Shown: positions 7,749-16,273, numbered from the stretch's first letter. The stretch is DNA of 35,023 bases from an uncultured Pelagibacteraceae bacterium (GCA_913050185.1 CAJXBA010000011.1:1-35023); one strand, 5' to 3'. Made by a program: numbers and translations. Notes: generated from the sequence alone by a model not told the origin.

Positions 7749-9107
7749 ATGGTAAAAAAAAATAAAGTAAATTCTGATGAAAGAAATAAGAGTTTATTAG
7801 GAAAAAACACAATTTTTACACCAGAAGTTATAGACGATATTCATATAAAATCTCAACTAGGCCGATACCGAATGCGTGGCATGGCCTTAATGAAAAAAAT
7901 TCCAACCTTCGATGATTTAGTATTTTTACCAGGAACACTTACTCGTTTTGTAATTGAAGGTTATAGAGAAAAATGTGAAACAAAGACAATCATCGGACCG
8001 AGATGTAAAAATCCAATTGAACTAGATATACCTGTTTATATTACTGGCATGAGTTTTGGTGCGCTCTCTTATGAAGCCAAAACAGCTTTAGCTAGAGGAG
8101 CCACTATGGCTGGAAGCGCAACGTGTTCAGGCGAAGGTGGAATGATACCTGATGAAAGGCGTTACTCTGAAAAATGGTTTTATCAATGCATTCAATCACG
8201 TTATGGATTTAATCCACATCACGCTCAATTAGCTGATGGTATAGAAGTATTTATTGGACAAGGCCAAAAGGTTGGTATGGGCGGACACTTGATGGGACAA
8301 AAGGTTACAGATCAGGTTGCAGAAATGCGTTCTTTGCCATCAGGAATAGATCAACGTTCACCGGCAAGACATCCGGATTGGTTAGGCCCTGATGATCTTG
8401 CTTTAAAGGTTCAAGAGTTAAGAGAACTCACAAATAACCAAGTGCCTATACAATTAAAATTAGGCGCGGCAAAAGTTTATGATGATGTGCGTATGGCTGC
8501 AAAATGTGATCCTGATTCAATATATTTAGATGGAATGGAAGGATCCACAGGAGCTGGCCCACACATAGCAGCTGCAAATACAGGAATTCCTGGTATCGCT
8601 GCAATTCGTGAAGCGAGAAGAGCGTTAGATGATATAGGTCAAACGGGAAAAGTAACATTAATTTATGCAGGTGGAGTAAGAGATGGAGCTGATCTTGCAA
8701 AATGTTTAGCCCTAGGTGCTGACGCAATTGCAATCGGAACGGGATCAATGATTGCATTAAATTGTAATAAAGAAATTCCAGAATCCAATTTTGAAAAGGA
8801 AATGGGAGTCAAAGCTGGTTATTGTTATCATTGTCATACGGGACGTTGCCCAGTTGGCGTTGCTACACAGGATCCAAAATTGAGAAAAAGATTAAATCCG
8901 GATGATGCGGCACTAAGAGTTTACAACTATCTCCATTCGATGGCTTTAGAATTGCAATTGTTAGCACGTGCGTGCGGAAAAACAAATGTTCACTCTTTAG
9001 AACCTGAAGATTTGGCAGCATTGACAATGGAATCATCCGCCTTAGCAAAAGTTCCTTTAAGCGGAACAAATTATACTGTCGGTGTTGATAATTTCCACAA
9101 AATATAA
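7749..9107 (+). CDS. mgsC: N-methylglutamate synthase subunit C (FMN/Fe-S glutamate synthase domain)
   Basis: The 452-residue protein is a glutamate-synthase TIM barrel. Seen are MSFGALSYEAKTALARGATM, SGEGGMIPDER, VPIQLKLGAAKVYDDVRMAAKC, the substrate loop DGMEGSTGAGP, LIYAGGVRDGADLAKCLALGADA (FMN phosphate site) and a cysteine cluster CYHCHTGRCPVGVATQDP. The last is at the position of the glutamate synthase 3Fe-4S ligands. It begins 3 bp after mgsB. The three mgs genes are split versions of domains that are fused in GltB. The amide transfer from MgsA would be received here and reduced to N-methylglutamate. Confidence 0.85.
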   Translation: MVKKNKVNSDERNKSLLGKNTIFTPEVIDDIHIKSQLGRYRMRGMALMKKIPTFDDLVFLPGTLTRFVIEGYREKCETKTIIGPRCKNPIELDIPVYITGMSFGALSYEAKTALARGATMAGSATCSGEGGMIPDERRYSEKWFYQCIQSRYGFNPHHAQLADGIEVFIGQGQKVGMGGHLMGQKVTDQVAEMRSLPSGIDQRSPARHPDWLGPDDLALKVQELRELTNNQVPIQLKLGAAKVYDDVRMAAKCDPDSIYLDGMEGSTGAGPHIAAANTGIPGIAAIREARRALDDIGQTGKVTLIYAGGVRDGADLAKCLALGADAIAIGTGSMIALNCNKEIPESNFEKEMGVKAGYCYHCHTGRCPVGVATQDPKLRKRLNPDDAALRVYNYLHSMALELQLLARACGKTNVHSLEPEDLAALTMESSALAKVPLSGTNYTVGVDNFHKI

Positions 9108-9114
9108 ATAATTT

Positions 9115-9510
9115 ATGGCAAAGAAAAAAAAGATAAAAATAAAAAAAAGTTCTAGAGCAAAAGAAAAAGAAAGCGCTAGAGAAAAAATGATCGGACAACA
9201 CATTGGGTACCGATATGATGTAAATTTGGTACCAGATTACAAAAAAATAACTCCTTTTCTAAAAAAATACATAGAGTGTATGGGTTGGGACGATCTAAAT
9301 TGGTTAGAAGATATTCATATGGGTTATGAAGAAAATCGACCCGCTGTCTTTGATAGAAATGCAAATGGTTGGGTTACTATTCCGAAAAAAATTAAATTAC
9401 CAGACAACCAACAAGACAGAGATATGATCGCTCGGGAATTATTAGTTAAGTTTCAAATGTCTCCAAATCATCCTTTAGTCGATCTTAAAAAAGCATATAA
9501 AAAAGTTTAA
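9115..9510 (+). CDS. Conserved-looking small protein of unknown function in the mgs operon
   Basis: I do not recognise this 131-residue protein. The first 25 or so residues are almost all Lys, Ser, Arg and Glu (KKKKIKIKKSSRAKEKE), a disordered basic tail. The rest is a compact acidic/aromatic domain with MGWDDLNWLEDIHMGYEENRP and IARELLVKFQMSPNHPLVDLKKAY. There is no signal peptide or membrane segment. It starts 7 bp after mgsC and ends 118 bp before the transporter, so it is probably cotranscribed with mgsABC. The context suggests an accessory role in amine metabolism, but no mechanism can be read from the sequence. Confidence 0.65.
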   Translation: MAKKKKIKIKKSSRAKEKESAREKMIGQHIGYRYDVNLVPDYKKITPFLKKYIECMGWDDLNWLEDIHMGYEENRPAVFDRNANGWVTIPKKIKLPDNQQDRDMIARELLVKFQMSPNHPLVDLKKAYKKV

Positions 9511-9571
9511 TATATACACTCGATGGTTGTGTAATATTCAATAAACCCTAATAAATAACATTTCTAGATCG

Positions 9572-9599
9572 TTGTACAACTCGCTACACCGCATAGAAT
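9572..9599 (+). promoter_or_regulatory. Probable promoter of the ammonium-type transporter gene, with overlapping palindrome
   Basis: TTGTAC (9572-9577) and TAGAAT (9594-9599) are 16 bp apart, giving a start near 9606 and a short leader ending in a strong AAGGGAGG ribosome site. The -35 box lies inside the perfect palindrome GTTGTACAAC (9571-9580), a possible regulator site. This would allow separate nitrogen-linked control of the transporter inside the larger operon. Confidence 0.4.
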
Positions 9600-9628
9600 A
9601 ATCCTCAATTATTTTAAGGGAGGTAAAT

Positions 9629-11029
9629 ATGGATAATGAGTTAACTGCTCTAACGACCATATTCACAGAATTTTACTACTGGATGACAGTAGTACTCATG
9701 TTTTTGATTCACGTGGGATTCTGTATGTATGAAGTTGGAGCATCCCGTTATAAACATCATCAACATACGTTGATGAAGAATACTATGTTAATCCCGTTAG
9801 TCACAATTACATGGTTCTTTTTTGGTTGGTGGATATATTGGGCATTCCCAACTGGACCGGGTCTCGCACCATCTATAATGACTGAAAATTCAAATCTAAT
9901 TTTGGGTGGAGGATTTGGCGCAAATGATCTTGCGAATGCAACAAATCCTTTGATGGCGATTAACCTTGGCGACCATATCATGGGAGTGTTCTGGGCTGCG
10001 TTCTTACTATTTTCTTGGACAGCAGCTTCTATCGTTTCAGGAGCAGTCATCGAGAGAATCACAACGTTTGCATTTGGTATATTGGCCATCGCAATTGGTT
10101 CTGTATTTTGGTCAATTGACGCTGCTTGGGGCTGGCATTTCGATGGTTGGATGCTTAAAATTCTTGGTTATCATGACGCGTATGCTTCTGGCGTAATTCA
10201 CGCAATTTGCGGTGGGTTTGCTTTAGGTGTGCTTGCTGTATTGGGTCCACGAATTGGAAAGTTTTCATCTAGTGGAGAACCGAGAAATATTGGACCAAGA
10301 AACCCTTGGCTAGTTTGTATAGGACTGTTTTTAATTTATACAGGCTTCTGGGGATTCTATGCAGCGTGTAATATTCCAATATTTGACTTGGGACCTGAAT
10401 ATGGAATGGAAGGCGTAACATACTTTACAGCGACTAACATCTATGTAACACCAACAACACTAAGCGGTATTACAATGAACTTCTTGCTATCTTTAGCTGG
10501 AGGATTGTTAGCGGGGTACTGGATATCTAAAGGCGATCCATTCTGGACTTACTCAGGAGGACTAGCTGGTATCATTGCAGCTTCGGCTGGTAACGATTTA
10601 TATCACCCACTACAATCGCTGATTATTGCAGCTATTGGTACAGTATGTGCATATAAATTACATTACTGGGTTGAACGAAAATATAAAATCGACGATGCAG
10701 TTGGTGCAGTTGCCGTACATGGTTATGCGGGAGTTGTCGGACTTGTAATTTGCGGTTTTGTTTTATGGGGATATCCTTCATCTGGATACGGTGTAGGATC
10801 AATGTGGGTTGGTACAGATTATGCACCAATCAATCCTCTTGGAATGATTATCGGAGCAATTATTATGTTCGGAGTTCTTGGTTTCTTACCAGGCTGGATA
10901 CTTGCTAAAATACTTCATGGCGCAGGTAAATTACGTATACCACGTGATGTTGAGTTAGCTGGTCTAGACTACAACATAATGGAGGCAGCTAGTAAAGATG
11001 AAAAAACAGTTGCTTCATCAAGTAGGTAA
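9629..11029 (+). CDS. amt: Amt-family ammonium/methylammonium transporter
   Basis: The protein of 466 residues has about eleven hydrophobic membrane segments and the Amt conducting-site residues: Asp183 with His191 in DAYASGVIHAICGG, and His364 in AVAVHGYAGVVG, matching the Asp-x7-His and twin-histidine pattern. The signature around the first histidine (ASGVIHAICG) differs from the usual GGxVVHxxSG, so this is a divergent Amt. A short hydrophilic C-terminal tail follows LRIPRDVELAGLDYNIME. It sits between the mgs genes and gmaS, which suggests uptake or recapture of methylammonium as well as ammonium. It has an AAGGGAGGTAAAT ribosome region and its own likely promoter. Confidence 0.85.
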   Translation: MDNELTALTTIFTEFYYWMTVVLMFLIHVGFCMYEVGASRYKHHQHTLMKNTMLIPLVTITWFFFGWWIYWAFPTGPGLAPSIMTENSNLILGGGFGANDLANATNPLMAINLGDHIMGVFWAAFLLFSWTAASIVSGAVIERITTFAFGILAIAIGSVFWSIDAAWGWHFDGWMLKILGYHDAYASGVIHAICGGFALGVLAVLGPRIGKFSSSGEPRNIGPRNPWLVCIGLFLIYTGFWGFYAACNIPIFDLGPEYGMEGVTYFTATNIYVTPTTLSGITMNFLLSLAGGLLAGYWISKGDPFWTYSGGLAGIIAASAGNDLYHPLQSLIIAAIGTVCAYKLHYWVERKYKIDDAVGAVAVHGYAGVVGLVICGFVLWGYPSSGYGVGSMWVGTDYAPINPLGMIIGAIIMFGVLGFLPGWILAKILHGAGKLRIPRDVELAGLDYNIMEAASKDEKTVASSSR

Positions 11030-11040
11030 AGGAGAAACAT

Positions 11041-11262
11041 ATGGCTACAGTAACAAATTGGATTGATCATCTGTCCGCGAGTGAAGTGGCAGGTCAAGTC
11101 TATCCTTACGTTGGAACCGAATGGCTTTGGTTGACAATTGCTATCGTCTTCTGGATCTGGTGGCATATTTCTACAGGCACAGGAGAAACCGAAGAGCAAG
11201 CAAAGTTAGGTAGAAAAAAACATGGTCCAAACGACTATAAAAAAAATATACCTGATTGGTAA
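11041..11262 (+). CDS. Small single-pass membrane protein linked to amt, unknown function
   Basis: The 73-residue protein has one hydrophobic span, rich in tryptophan (WLWLTIAIVFWIWWHIST, about residues 30-47), then a polar tail EEQAKLGRKKHGPNDYKKNIPDW. There is no signal peptidase site. The start lies 11 bp after the amt stop and has a strong AAAGGAG ribosome site at 11029-11035, so the two are cotranscribed and translated at high level. A terminator begins 19 bp after its stop. I do not know a named family. A transporter-associated peptide is possible by context alone. Confidence 0.65.
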   Translation: MATVTNWIDHLSASEVAGQVYPYVGTEWLWLTIAIVFWIWWHISTGTGETEEQAKLGRKKHGPNDYKKNIPDW

Positions 11263-11281
11263 TTTAAAAAAATGAAAAATT

Positions 11282-11312
11282 AGGGCGCTGCTTTTGTCAG
11301 CGCCCTTTTTTT
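11282..11312 (+). terminator. Rho-independent terminator after the amt operon
   Basis: AGGGCGCTG (11282-11290) pairs perfectly with CAGCGCCCT (11298-11306) around a 7-nt loop, followed by seven T residues (11306-11312). This is a textbook intrinsic terminator and the clearest one on the plus strand. It separates amt and its small partner from the 47-residue peptide gene and gmaS, which must use read-through or a separate promoter. Confidence 0.9.
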
Positions 11313-11334
11313 ATGGTACGTTTCAACAATTATT

Positions 11335-11478
11335 ATGTCCGATGAAGATCAAAAAAAACCAGAAATACCACATCGAATGAGTCGAATTGCTTGGCCAAGT
11401 GCTAAGTATGGACTTTATTTGGCAATTATTATTATTATTGGTTTTTTATTGATACTTTATAAAGATTTAATTTTTTAA
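11335..11478 (+). CDS. 47-residue single-span membrane peptide upstream of gmaS
   Basis: An ORF too short for usual gene cut-offs reads MSDEDQKKPEIPHRMSRIAW, then a hydrophobic helix (LYLAIIIIIGFLLILY) and ends KDLIF. The polar N-terminus, single helix and position 12 bp before gmaS look like a real tail-anchored or single-pass peptide. No clear ribosome site precedes the ATG. The ATT repeat coding the isoleucine run is also what AT-rich noncoding sequence could give, so confidence is moderate. Confidence 0.5.
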   Translation: MSDEDQKKPEIPHRMSRIAWPSAKYGLYLAIIIIIGFLLILYKDLIF

Positions 11479-11490
11479 ATAATTTTTTTT

Positions 11491-12816
11491 ATGCCAAAGG
11501 ATCTATCAAAAATAGCAAAACAAAAAAAAATAAATTATTTTTTAATTAGTTTTGTTGATCTATTTGGGGTCTTAAGATCAAAATTAGTTCCGTCTCAAGC
11601 CATAAAAGAAATGCAAAAAAATGGAGCTGGTTTTGCCGGTTTTGCAACTTGGTTGGATATGACACCTGCTGATGCTGACATGTTTGCTATTCCAGATCCT
11701 GATAGTTTAGTTCAACTTCCGTGGAAAAAAGAAGTTGGTTGGTTGGCTTCTGATTTATGGATGAATGGCAAGCCCGTAGAGGCTTCTCCTCGAGTCATGT
11801 TGAAAAAACAAATTTCACAACTGGCCAAAAATAATATGACTTTAAAGTCAGGAGTTGAGTGTGAATATTTTTTAATTAATCCTGAGGGCACCGCTATTGC
11901 CGACAGCAAGGATATTCAATCTAAACCTTGTTATGACCAGTCAGCTCTTATGCGTCAGTATGATTTGATAAAAGAAATTTGCAACTCCATGATTACTTTA
12001 GGTTGGGATCCATATCAAAACGATCACGAAGATGCTAACGGGCAATTTGAAATGAATTGGAATTATACCGATAGCCTGGGTACTGCTGATCGTCATGTTT
12101 TTTTTAAATTTATGGTTAAATCTATAGCCGAAAAACATGGCTTGAGAGCAACTTTTATGCCAAAACCTTTCGAAAATTTAACCGGAAATGGATGCCACGC
12201 GCATATATCATTATGGAGTGGAAAAAATAATTTGTTCTTAGACAGAGGAGATAAACTAGGTCTATCAAAGCTAGCTTATAATTTTTTGGGAGGAATCTTA
12301 AATTCTGCTGAAGCTTTAAGTGCATTTTTTAATCCTTCAATTAATAGTTATCGAAGAATTGATGCTCCCGTTACTGCATCCGGGGCTACGTGGTCACCAA
12401 GTAAAATATCATATACAGGAAACAATAGAACCCACATGATAAGAGTGCCTGACCCAGGAAGGTTCGAGCTAAGATTAATGGATGGTTCTGCCAATCCATA
12501 TTTACTTCAGGCAGGGATAATCGCTGCTGGAATTGATGGTATTAATAACAAGCGTGACCCGGGCCAACCTTTGTTCATAAATATGTATACTGATGGTGAT
12601 AATTACCCAAATATAAAAAAACTTCCACCAGATTTAGAAAGTGCACTGGAACATTTGGGTAAAAACGATGTTCTGATAAATTCCTTTGGAGAAAAAAATA
12701 TTAATAGTTATTTGAAATTAAAAGAACAAGAACTAAAAGATTTTAATTCAAAAGAAAATTTTTCAAAAAAAGATCCGATAACCGATTGGGAAAAGTCAAA
12801 TACTCTTGATTGTTAA
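11491..12816 (+). CDS. gmaS: Gamma-glutamylmethylamide synthetase (GS family)
   Basis: The 441-residue enzyme has the GmaS-like N-terminus YFLISFVDLFGVLRSKLVPS and then AGFAGFATWLDMTPADADMF. The GS catalytic motifs follow: SGVECEYFL, NDHEDANGQFEMNW, FMPKPFENLTGNGCHAHISLW, NSYRR and GRFELRLMDGSANPYL. GmaS ligates methylamine to the gamma-carboxyl of glutamate using ATP, the entry step of the N-methylglutamate pathway, and it supplies the MgsABC substrate. It lies after the amt terminator and the small membrane peptide and is convergent with the next gene, 4 bp away. The C-terminal 50 residues are lysine-rich and probably loosely ordered. GmaS, not plain glutamine synthetase, is favoured by the N-terminal block and by context. 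Confidence 0.82.
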   Translation: MPKDLSKIAKQKKINYFLISFVDLFGVLRSKLVPSQAIKEMQKNGAGFAGFATWLDMTPADADMFAIPDPDSLVQLPWKKEVGWLASDLWMNGKPVEASPRVMLKKQISQLAKNNMTLKSGVECEYFLINPEGTAIADSKDIQSKPCYDQSALMRQYDLIKEICNSMITLGWDPYQNDHEDANGQFEMNWNYTDSLGTADRHVFFKFMVKSIAEKHGLRATFMPKPFENLTGNGCHAHISLWSGKNNLFLDRGDKLGLSKLAYNFLGGILNSAEALSAFFNPSINSYRRIDAPVTASGATWSPSKISYTGNNRTHMIRVPDPGRFELRLMDGSANPYLLQAGIIAAGIDGINNKRDPGQPLFINMYTDGDNYPNIKKLPPDLESALEHLGKNDVLINSFGEKNINSYLKLKEQELKDFNSKENFSKKDPITDWEKSNTLDC

Positions 12817-12820
12817 ATGG

Positions 12821-13705
12821 TTAAACGACTGTCTTAAAAGCTGTTGCCTTTTTCCCTTTCAAATTTATCTTAGTTTTAAATAAACTGCCTGATAAGGGAT
12901 ATTTTGTTATTTCTTTTAGATTCATTCCCTTTCGCGCAGTTGAAATGAAAATTTCATTATTTTCAGAACCTCCGAAAGTACAATTTGTGACATTCTTAGC
13001 TGGAATATTTATTTTGTGAATTTTGTTACCTTTTAAATCATAAACAGATATGCATGCTCCACGATAATGACAAACCCACAAATTATTTTTTGCGTCGGTG
13101 GTCATTCCATCTGGAGAACCATCTTTTTCATTAAATTTTAAAAATATAATTTTTTTTTGAATCTTTAATTTGTCATTTATTTTAATTTTATAAATTGTTC
13201 TTTTTCTGCTATCTGTGTAGTAAAAATTATTCTTATTCAAAAAAGCTGGTCCGTTTGTTATGAAGTAATTGCTATCAACTCTGTGTAATTTCAAACGACC
13301 ATCTAAACAATATAATGACCCTGTCCTTTTTTTTTCTAAATTGTCCATTGTTCCAAACCATAAACGTCCTGCCGGATCGACTTTTCCATCATTTATTCTA
13401 TTATAGGGTTTTTTTAATTCAATTATGATTGAAGAAATGGTTTTCATATTTTGAAAATTCACAATTCTAAGTTCAGATTTTAATCCAAGTATGAAAATGT
13501 TTTTCTTAACATGGGAAATAAACCCTATTTCTTTATTTACTTTTATGATTTTTTTCTTATTTGTTTTATTGTTTAAAATTAATATTTTTTTCTTTTTTAT
13601 GTCTACAAAAAATATCGAGTTTAACTTTGGCACCCACAATGTTCCCTCTCCCAACAATAACTTGTCTTTCCAAATACATTCTAGTTTTGAATTTTTTATT
13701 AACAA
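12821..13705 (-). CDS. SMP-30/gluconolactonase-family hydrolase
   Basis: This 294-residue protein is a six-bladed beta-propeller of the SMP-30/regucalcin type. The metal-binding residues are visible: Glu in LGEGTLWV (about residue 20), Asn in NRINDGKVDPAGRLWFGTMD (about 104), Asn in FITNGPAF (about 150) and Asp in DGSPDGMTTDAKNNLWV (about 197). Such enzymes hydrolyse sugar lactones to aldonic acids. It is the last gene of a minus-strand operon with an FAH hydrolase, a ROK kinase and a sugar ABC transporter, 2 bp after the FAH gene. The protein is very lysine-rich (KKKKILILNNKTNKKKIIK). The exact lactone is not known. Confidence 0.8.
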   Translation of the reverse strand: MLIKNSKLECIWKDKLLLGEGTLWVPKLNSIFFVDIKKKKILILNNKTNKKKIIKVNKEIGFISHVKKNIFILGLKSELRIVNFQNMKTISSIIIELKKPYNRINDGKVDPAGRLWFGTMDNLEKKRTGSLYCLDGRLKLHRVDSNYFITNGPAFLNKNNFYYTDSRKRTIYKIKINDKLKIQKKIIFLKFNEKDGSPDGMTTDAKNNLWVCHYRGACISVYDLKGNKIHKINIPAKNVTNCTFGGSENNEIFISTARKGMNLKEITKYPLSGSLFKTKINLKGKKATAFKTVV

Positions 13706-13707
13706 TT

Positions 13708-14544
13708 TTACTTAACTCTTTGATGTTGGTGTCCCAAATAATCTATGGTTAATCGCATTTCATCACCTGGTTTTAGATAAAATGGTGGTTTCTTGCCCAA
13801 ACCTACACCTGGAGGCGTTCCGGTTGTAACAATATCTCCTGGTTGTAAAGACATAAAATTGCTTAGATAAGATAGAATAAAATTTATACCAAATATCATT
13901 TTGCTTGTGTTGCCCGTTTGCATTCTTTGATTATTTAAATCAAGACTTAGATTTAATTTTTGAACATCAGGAATCTCATCTTTTGTTACAAGATAAGGGC
14001 CTATTGGTCCAAAGGTATCTGCAGATTTACCTTTTACCCATTGTCCCATTTTCTCTATTTGCCATTCTCGTTCACTAATATCGTTTACTATACAATAACC
14101 AAAAATGTGACTGGGAGCATCTTCTTCTCTGATATATTTTGTCTCTTTACCAATCACAAAGGCTATTTCTACTTCCCAATCTGTTTTCTTTGAGTTGTTA
14201 GGAATAAGAACATCATCATTTGGTCCAATAACGCAATTGGTTGTTTTTGTAAAAACAATTGGTTCTGATGGTGGTTTAGCTCCAGTTTCCGCTGCATGAT
14301 CGGAATAATTCAGACCAATACCAATAAACTTTCCTGGTTTACTAATGCATGGACCAATTCTAGATGTGTTTGAAACTTCGGGTAAAGATTTGAGATCTAT
14401 TTTTTGTAATTTTGCTAAAGTTTCAAAGTTAAGATTTTCAGAATTAAAATCTTCTATATGAAAAGAAAGATCTCTAATTTTTCCATCTTTATCCAATGCA
14501 GCTGGTTTTTCCCTACCTTTATTTCCATATCTTAGCAATTTCAT
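13708..14544 (-). CDS. Fumarylacetoacetate hydrolase (FAH)-family enzyme
   Basis: The 278 residues match the FAH fold. GKFIGIGLNYSDHAAETG and EPIVFTKTTNCVIGPND lead to the metal site DWEVEIAFVIG plus FGYCIVNDISEREWQ, and later GDIVTTGTPPGVGLGKKP. Members cleave or hydrolyse acylpyruvates, diketo-deoxy sugar acids, or decarboxylate/isomerise related keto acids. In a sugar operon with a lactonase, a 2,4-diketo-3-deoxy acid hydrolase is a sensible reading, but the family is too broad to name the substrate. It sits 2 bp from the SMP-30 gene and 13 bp from the ROK gene, so it is cotranscribed with both. Confidence 0.82.
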   Translation of the reverse strand: MKLLRYGNKGREKPAALDKDGKIRDLSFHIEDFNSENLNFETLAKLQKIDLKSLPEVSNTSRIGPCISKPGKFIGIGLNYSDHAAETGAKPPSEPIVFTKTTNCVIGPNDDVLIPNNSKKTDWEVEIAFVIGKETKYIREEDAPSHIFGYCIVNDISEREWQIEKMGQWVKGKSADTFGPIGPYLVTKDEIPDVQKLNLSLDLNNQRMQTGNTSKMIFGINFILSYLSNFMSLQPGDIVTTGTPPGVGLGKKPPFYLKPGDEMRLTIDYLGHQHQRVK

Positions 14545-14557
14545 CTTTGTTAATTAT

Positions 14558-15466
14558 TTAGTATATCAGTTTTCTGCCTAACCAAGCAGCTCCTCTTACG
14601 CCGCTGGCATCTCCATACTTTGGTTTAAGAAAAACTGTATTTATTTCTTTTTCATTTAACCATTTTTCTGTGCGTTTTTTTATCTCATCTAAAAATACAA
14701 TTTCGTTAGAAACACCTCCTCCAAAAACTATAGCGTCCGGATCAACTGTATTAATTAATAAAGCTAAACTCCTTGATAACCTATTTTTAAATCTTTCAAT
14801 AAATTCTATATATTTTTTATCCTTCTTGTTAATTGCATTATTAAATATTTCTTTTGCTGAAATTTTAGCATTATATGTTTCGAAGAATAATCTTTCTAAA
14901 CCTGACCCCGATAGGTAATTTTCAATACTTGTTTTATATTTATCGTACGAATTGATCTTTTCGTCTTCCAATGTTCCAAGAAAAGGTAAAAAATTATGCC
15001 CCCACTCTCCTGCCATATTGTTTGAGCCTACTACTATTTTTTTATTAATAATCAGTCCCCCGCCACAGCCTGATCCTAATATTATACCAAAAACTATTTT
15101 ATAATGCTGGGCTGAACCATCAACTGCTTCGGAAAGAGCAAAACAATTAGCATCATTTTCACACAAAACATTTTTATTTAATTTTTTTGAAATATCTAGA
15201 TTGAAACTTTTGTCGTTGAGCCAGGGTGAGTTGTGGGCATTTTTGATAAAACCATCTTCTGTAGAAGATGATCCTGGATGGCAAACACCAACATTAAATT
15301 CCTTGCCAAATTTTTTTTCTATTTTTTTGACAATCAGATTGACCGAATTTAAAGTTTCTTGATAATCATGTGGTGATTCTTCTCTTTCGCGATGTAACTC
15401 TTCTCCATTATCACCCAAAACAACAGATTCAATTTTAGTTGCCCCTAAATCTATACCTATTTGCAT
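14558..15466 (-). CDS. ROK-family sugar kinase lacking the zinc cysteines
   Basis: The 302-residue protein has the ROK kinase core: DLGATKIE (6-13, phosphate loop), VCHPGSSSTEDG, CENDANCFALSEA with the catalytic Asp105, GIILGSGCGGGLIINKKIVVG, GEWGH with His157, and VFGGGVSNE near the C-terminus. The zinc site normally reading CxCGxxGCxE is replaced without a gap by SYDKYKTSIE (173-182), so all three cysteines are lost while His157 and the following ENYLSGSGL remain. ROK kinases phosphorylate hexoses such as glucose, fructose, mannose or N-acetyl sugars. Being 3 bp from the ABC ATPase gene, it probably acts on the imported sugar or a product of it. Confidence 0.8.
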   Translation of the reverse strand: MQIGIDLGATKIESVVLGDNGEELHREREESPHDYQETLNSVNLIVKKIEKKFGKEFNVGVCHPGSSSTEDGFIKNAHNSPWLNDKSFNLDISKKLNKNVLCENDANCFALSEAVDGSAQHYKIVFGIILGSGCGGGLIINKKIVVGSNNMAGEWGHNFLPFLGTLEDEKINSYDKYKTSIENYLSGSGLERLFFETYNAKISAKEIFNNAINKKDKKYIEFIERFKNRLSRSLALLINTVDPDAIVFGGGVSNEIVFLDEIKKRTEKWLNEKEINTVFLKPKYGDASGVRGAAWLGRKLIY

Positions 15467-15469
15467 TTA

Positions 15470-16273
15470 TCAATTATTAAATTTTGAAATTCTATCCATT
15501 TCTTTTAATTCGACCTCTAACTTATCTAGCTCCTCTCCTCCTGCCATCATGCTCAATAATTTTTCACGAGATAGATCTTTTTTAGGGTAAGTTCCCATAC
15601 TTTTTCCTCTATTTAAAATTGTAAAGCGATCCCCAACGGGATATGCATGATGAACATTATGTGTAATTAAAATTACACCCAAGCCTTCTGAAGCTGCTTT
15701 TACTATGTATTTAAGTACCACTGAAGCTTGATGTACTCCTAATGCAGAGGTTGGTTCATCGAGAATTAAAACTTTTGCCCCAAAATAAATTGCCCTTGAT
15801 ATTGCCAAACATTGCCTTTCACCACCTGACATAGTTCCAACCGCTTGAGATGGATCTCTGACATCAATTCCAATTTGACCCATTCTTTCTGCAGCAACAG
15901 CATTTGCTTTCTCAATATCAAAAACTTTAAAAAGACCAAAACCCTTCATTGGTTCTCTTCCCATAAAAAAATTTCTAGTAACGCTCATTAATGAAACTAG
16001 AGCAAGATCCTGATAAACTGTTGCAATACCCAAATCCAAAGCATCTCTGGGAGAGTCGAATGTTGTTTTTTTTCCTTCAACAATAATTTCTCCTTCGTTG
16101 GGTTTGTGAACACCTGATAAAGTTTTTATTAATGTAGATTTGCCTGCACCATTATCGCCGAGGAGACACATGATTTCTCCTTTTTTAACATGCATCGTCA
16201 CATTTTTTAGAGCAATCACTGAACCAAAAAATTTACTGATATTGTTGAATTCTACAATTGTGTCTGTGTTCAT
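15470..16273 (-). CDS. ABC transporter ATP-binding protein, sugar (CUT2) type, single ATPase domain
   Basis: A 267-residue ATPase shows Walker [11 protein letters not shown]-loop TVYQDLALV, signature MSGGERQ, Walker [11 protein letters not shown] and the switch histidine [12 protein letters not shown]2 ATPases such as RbsA usually carry two ATPase domains in about 500 residues. This one has a single domain, as in FrcA-type fructose systems, so it would work as a homodimer. It overlaps the permease gene by 1 bp (stop-start TAATG). The C-terminal segment [16 protein letters not shown] is short and charged. It energises uptake of a sugar or cyclitol. Confidence 0.88.
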   Translation of the reverse strand: MNTDTIVEFNNISKFFGSVIALKNVTMHVKKGEIMCLLGDNGAGKSTLIKTLSGVHKPNEGEIIVEGKKTTFDSPRDALDLGIATVYQDLALVSLMSVTRNFFMGREPMKGFGLFKVFDIEKANAVAAERMGQIGIDVRDPSQAVGTMSGGERQCLAISRAIYFGAKVLILDEPTSALGVHQASVVLKYIVKAASEGLGVILITHNVHHAYPVGDRFTILNRGKSMGTYPKKDLSREKLLSMMAGGEELDKLEVELKEMDRISKFNN

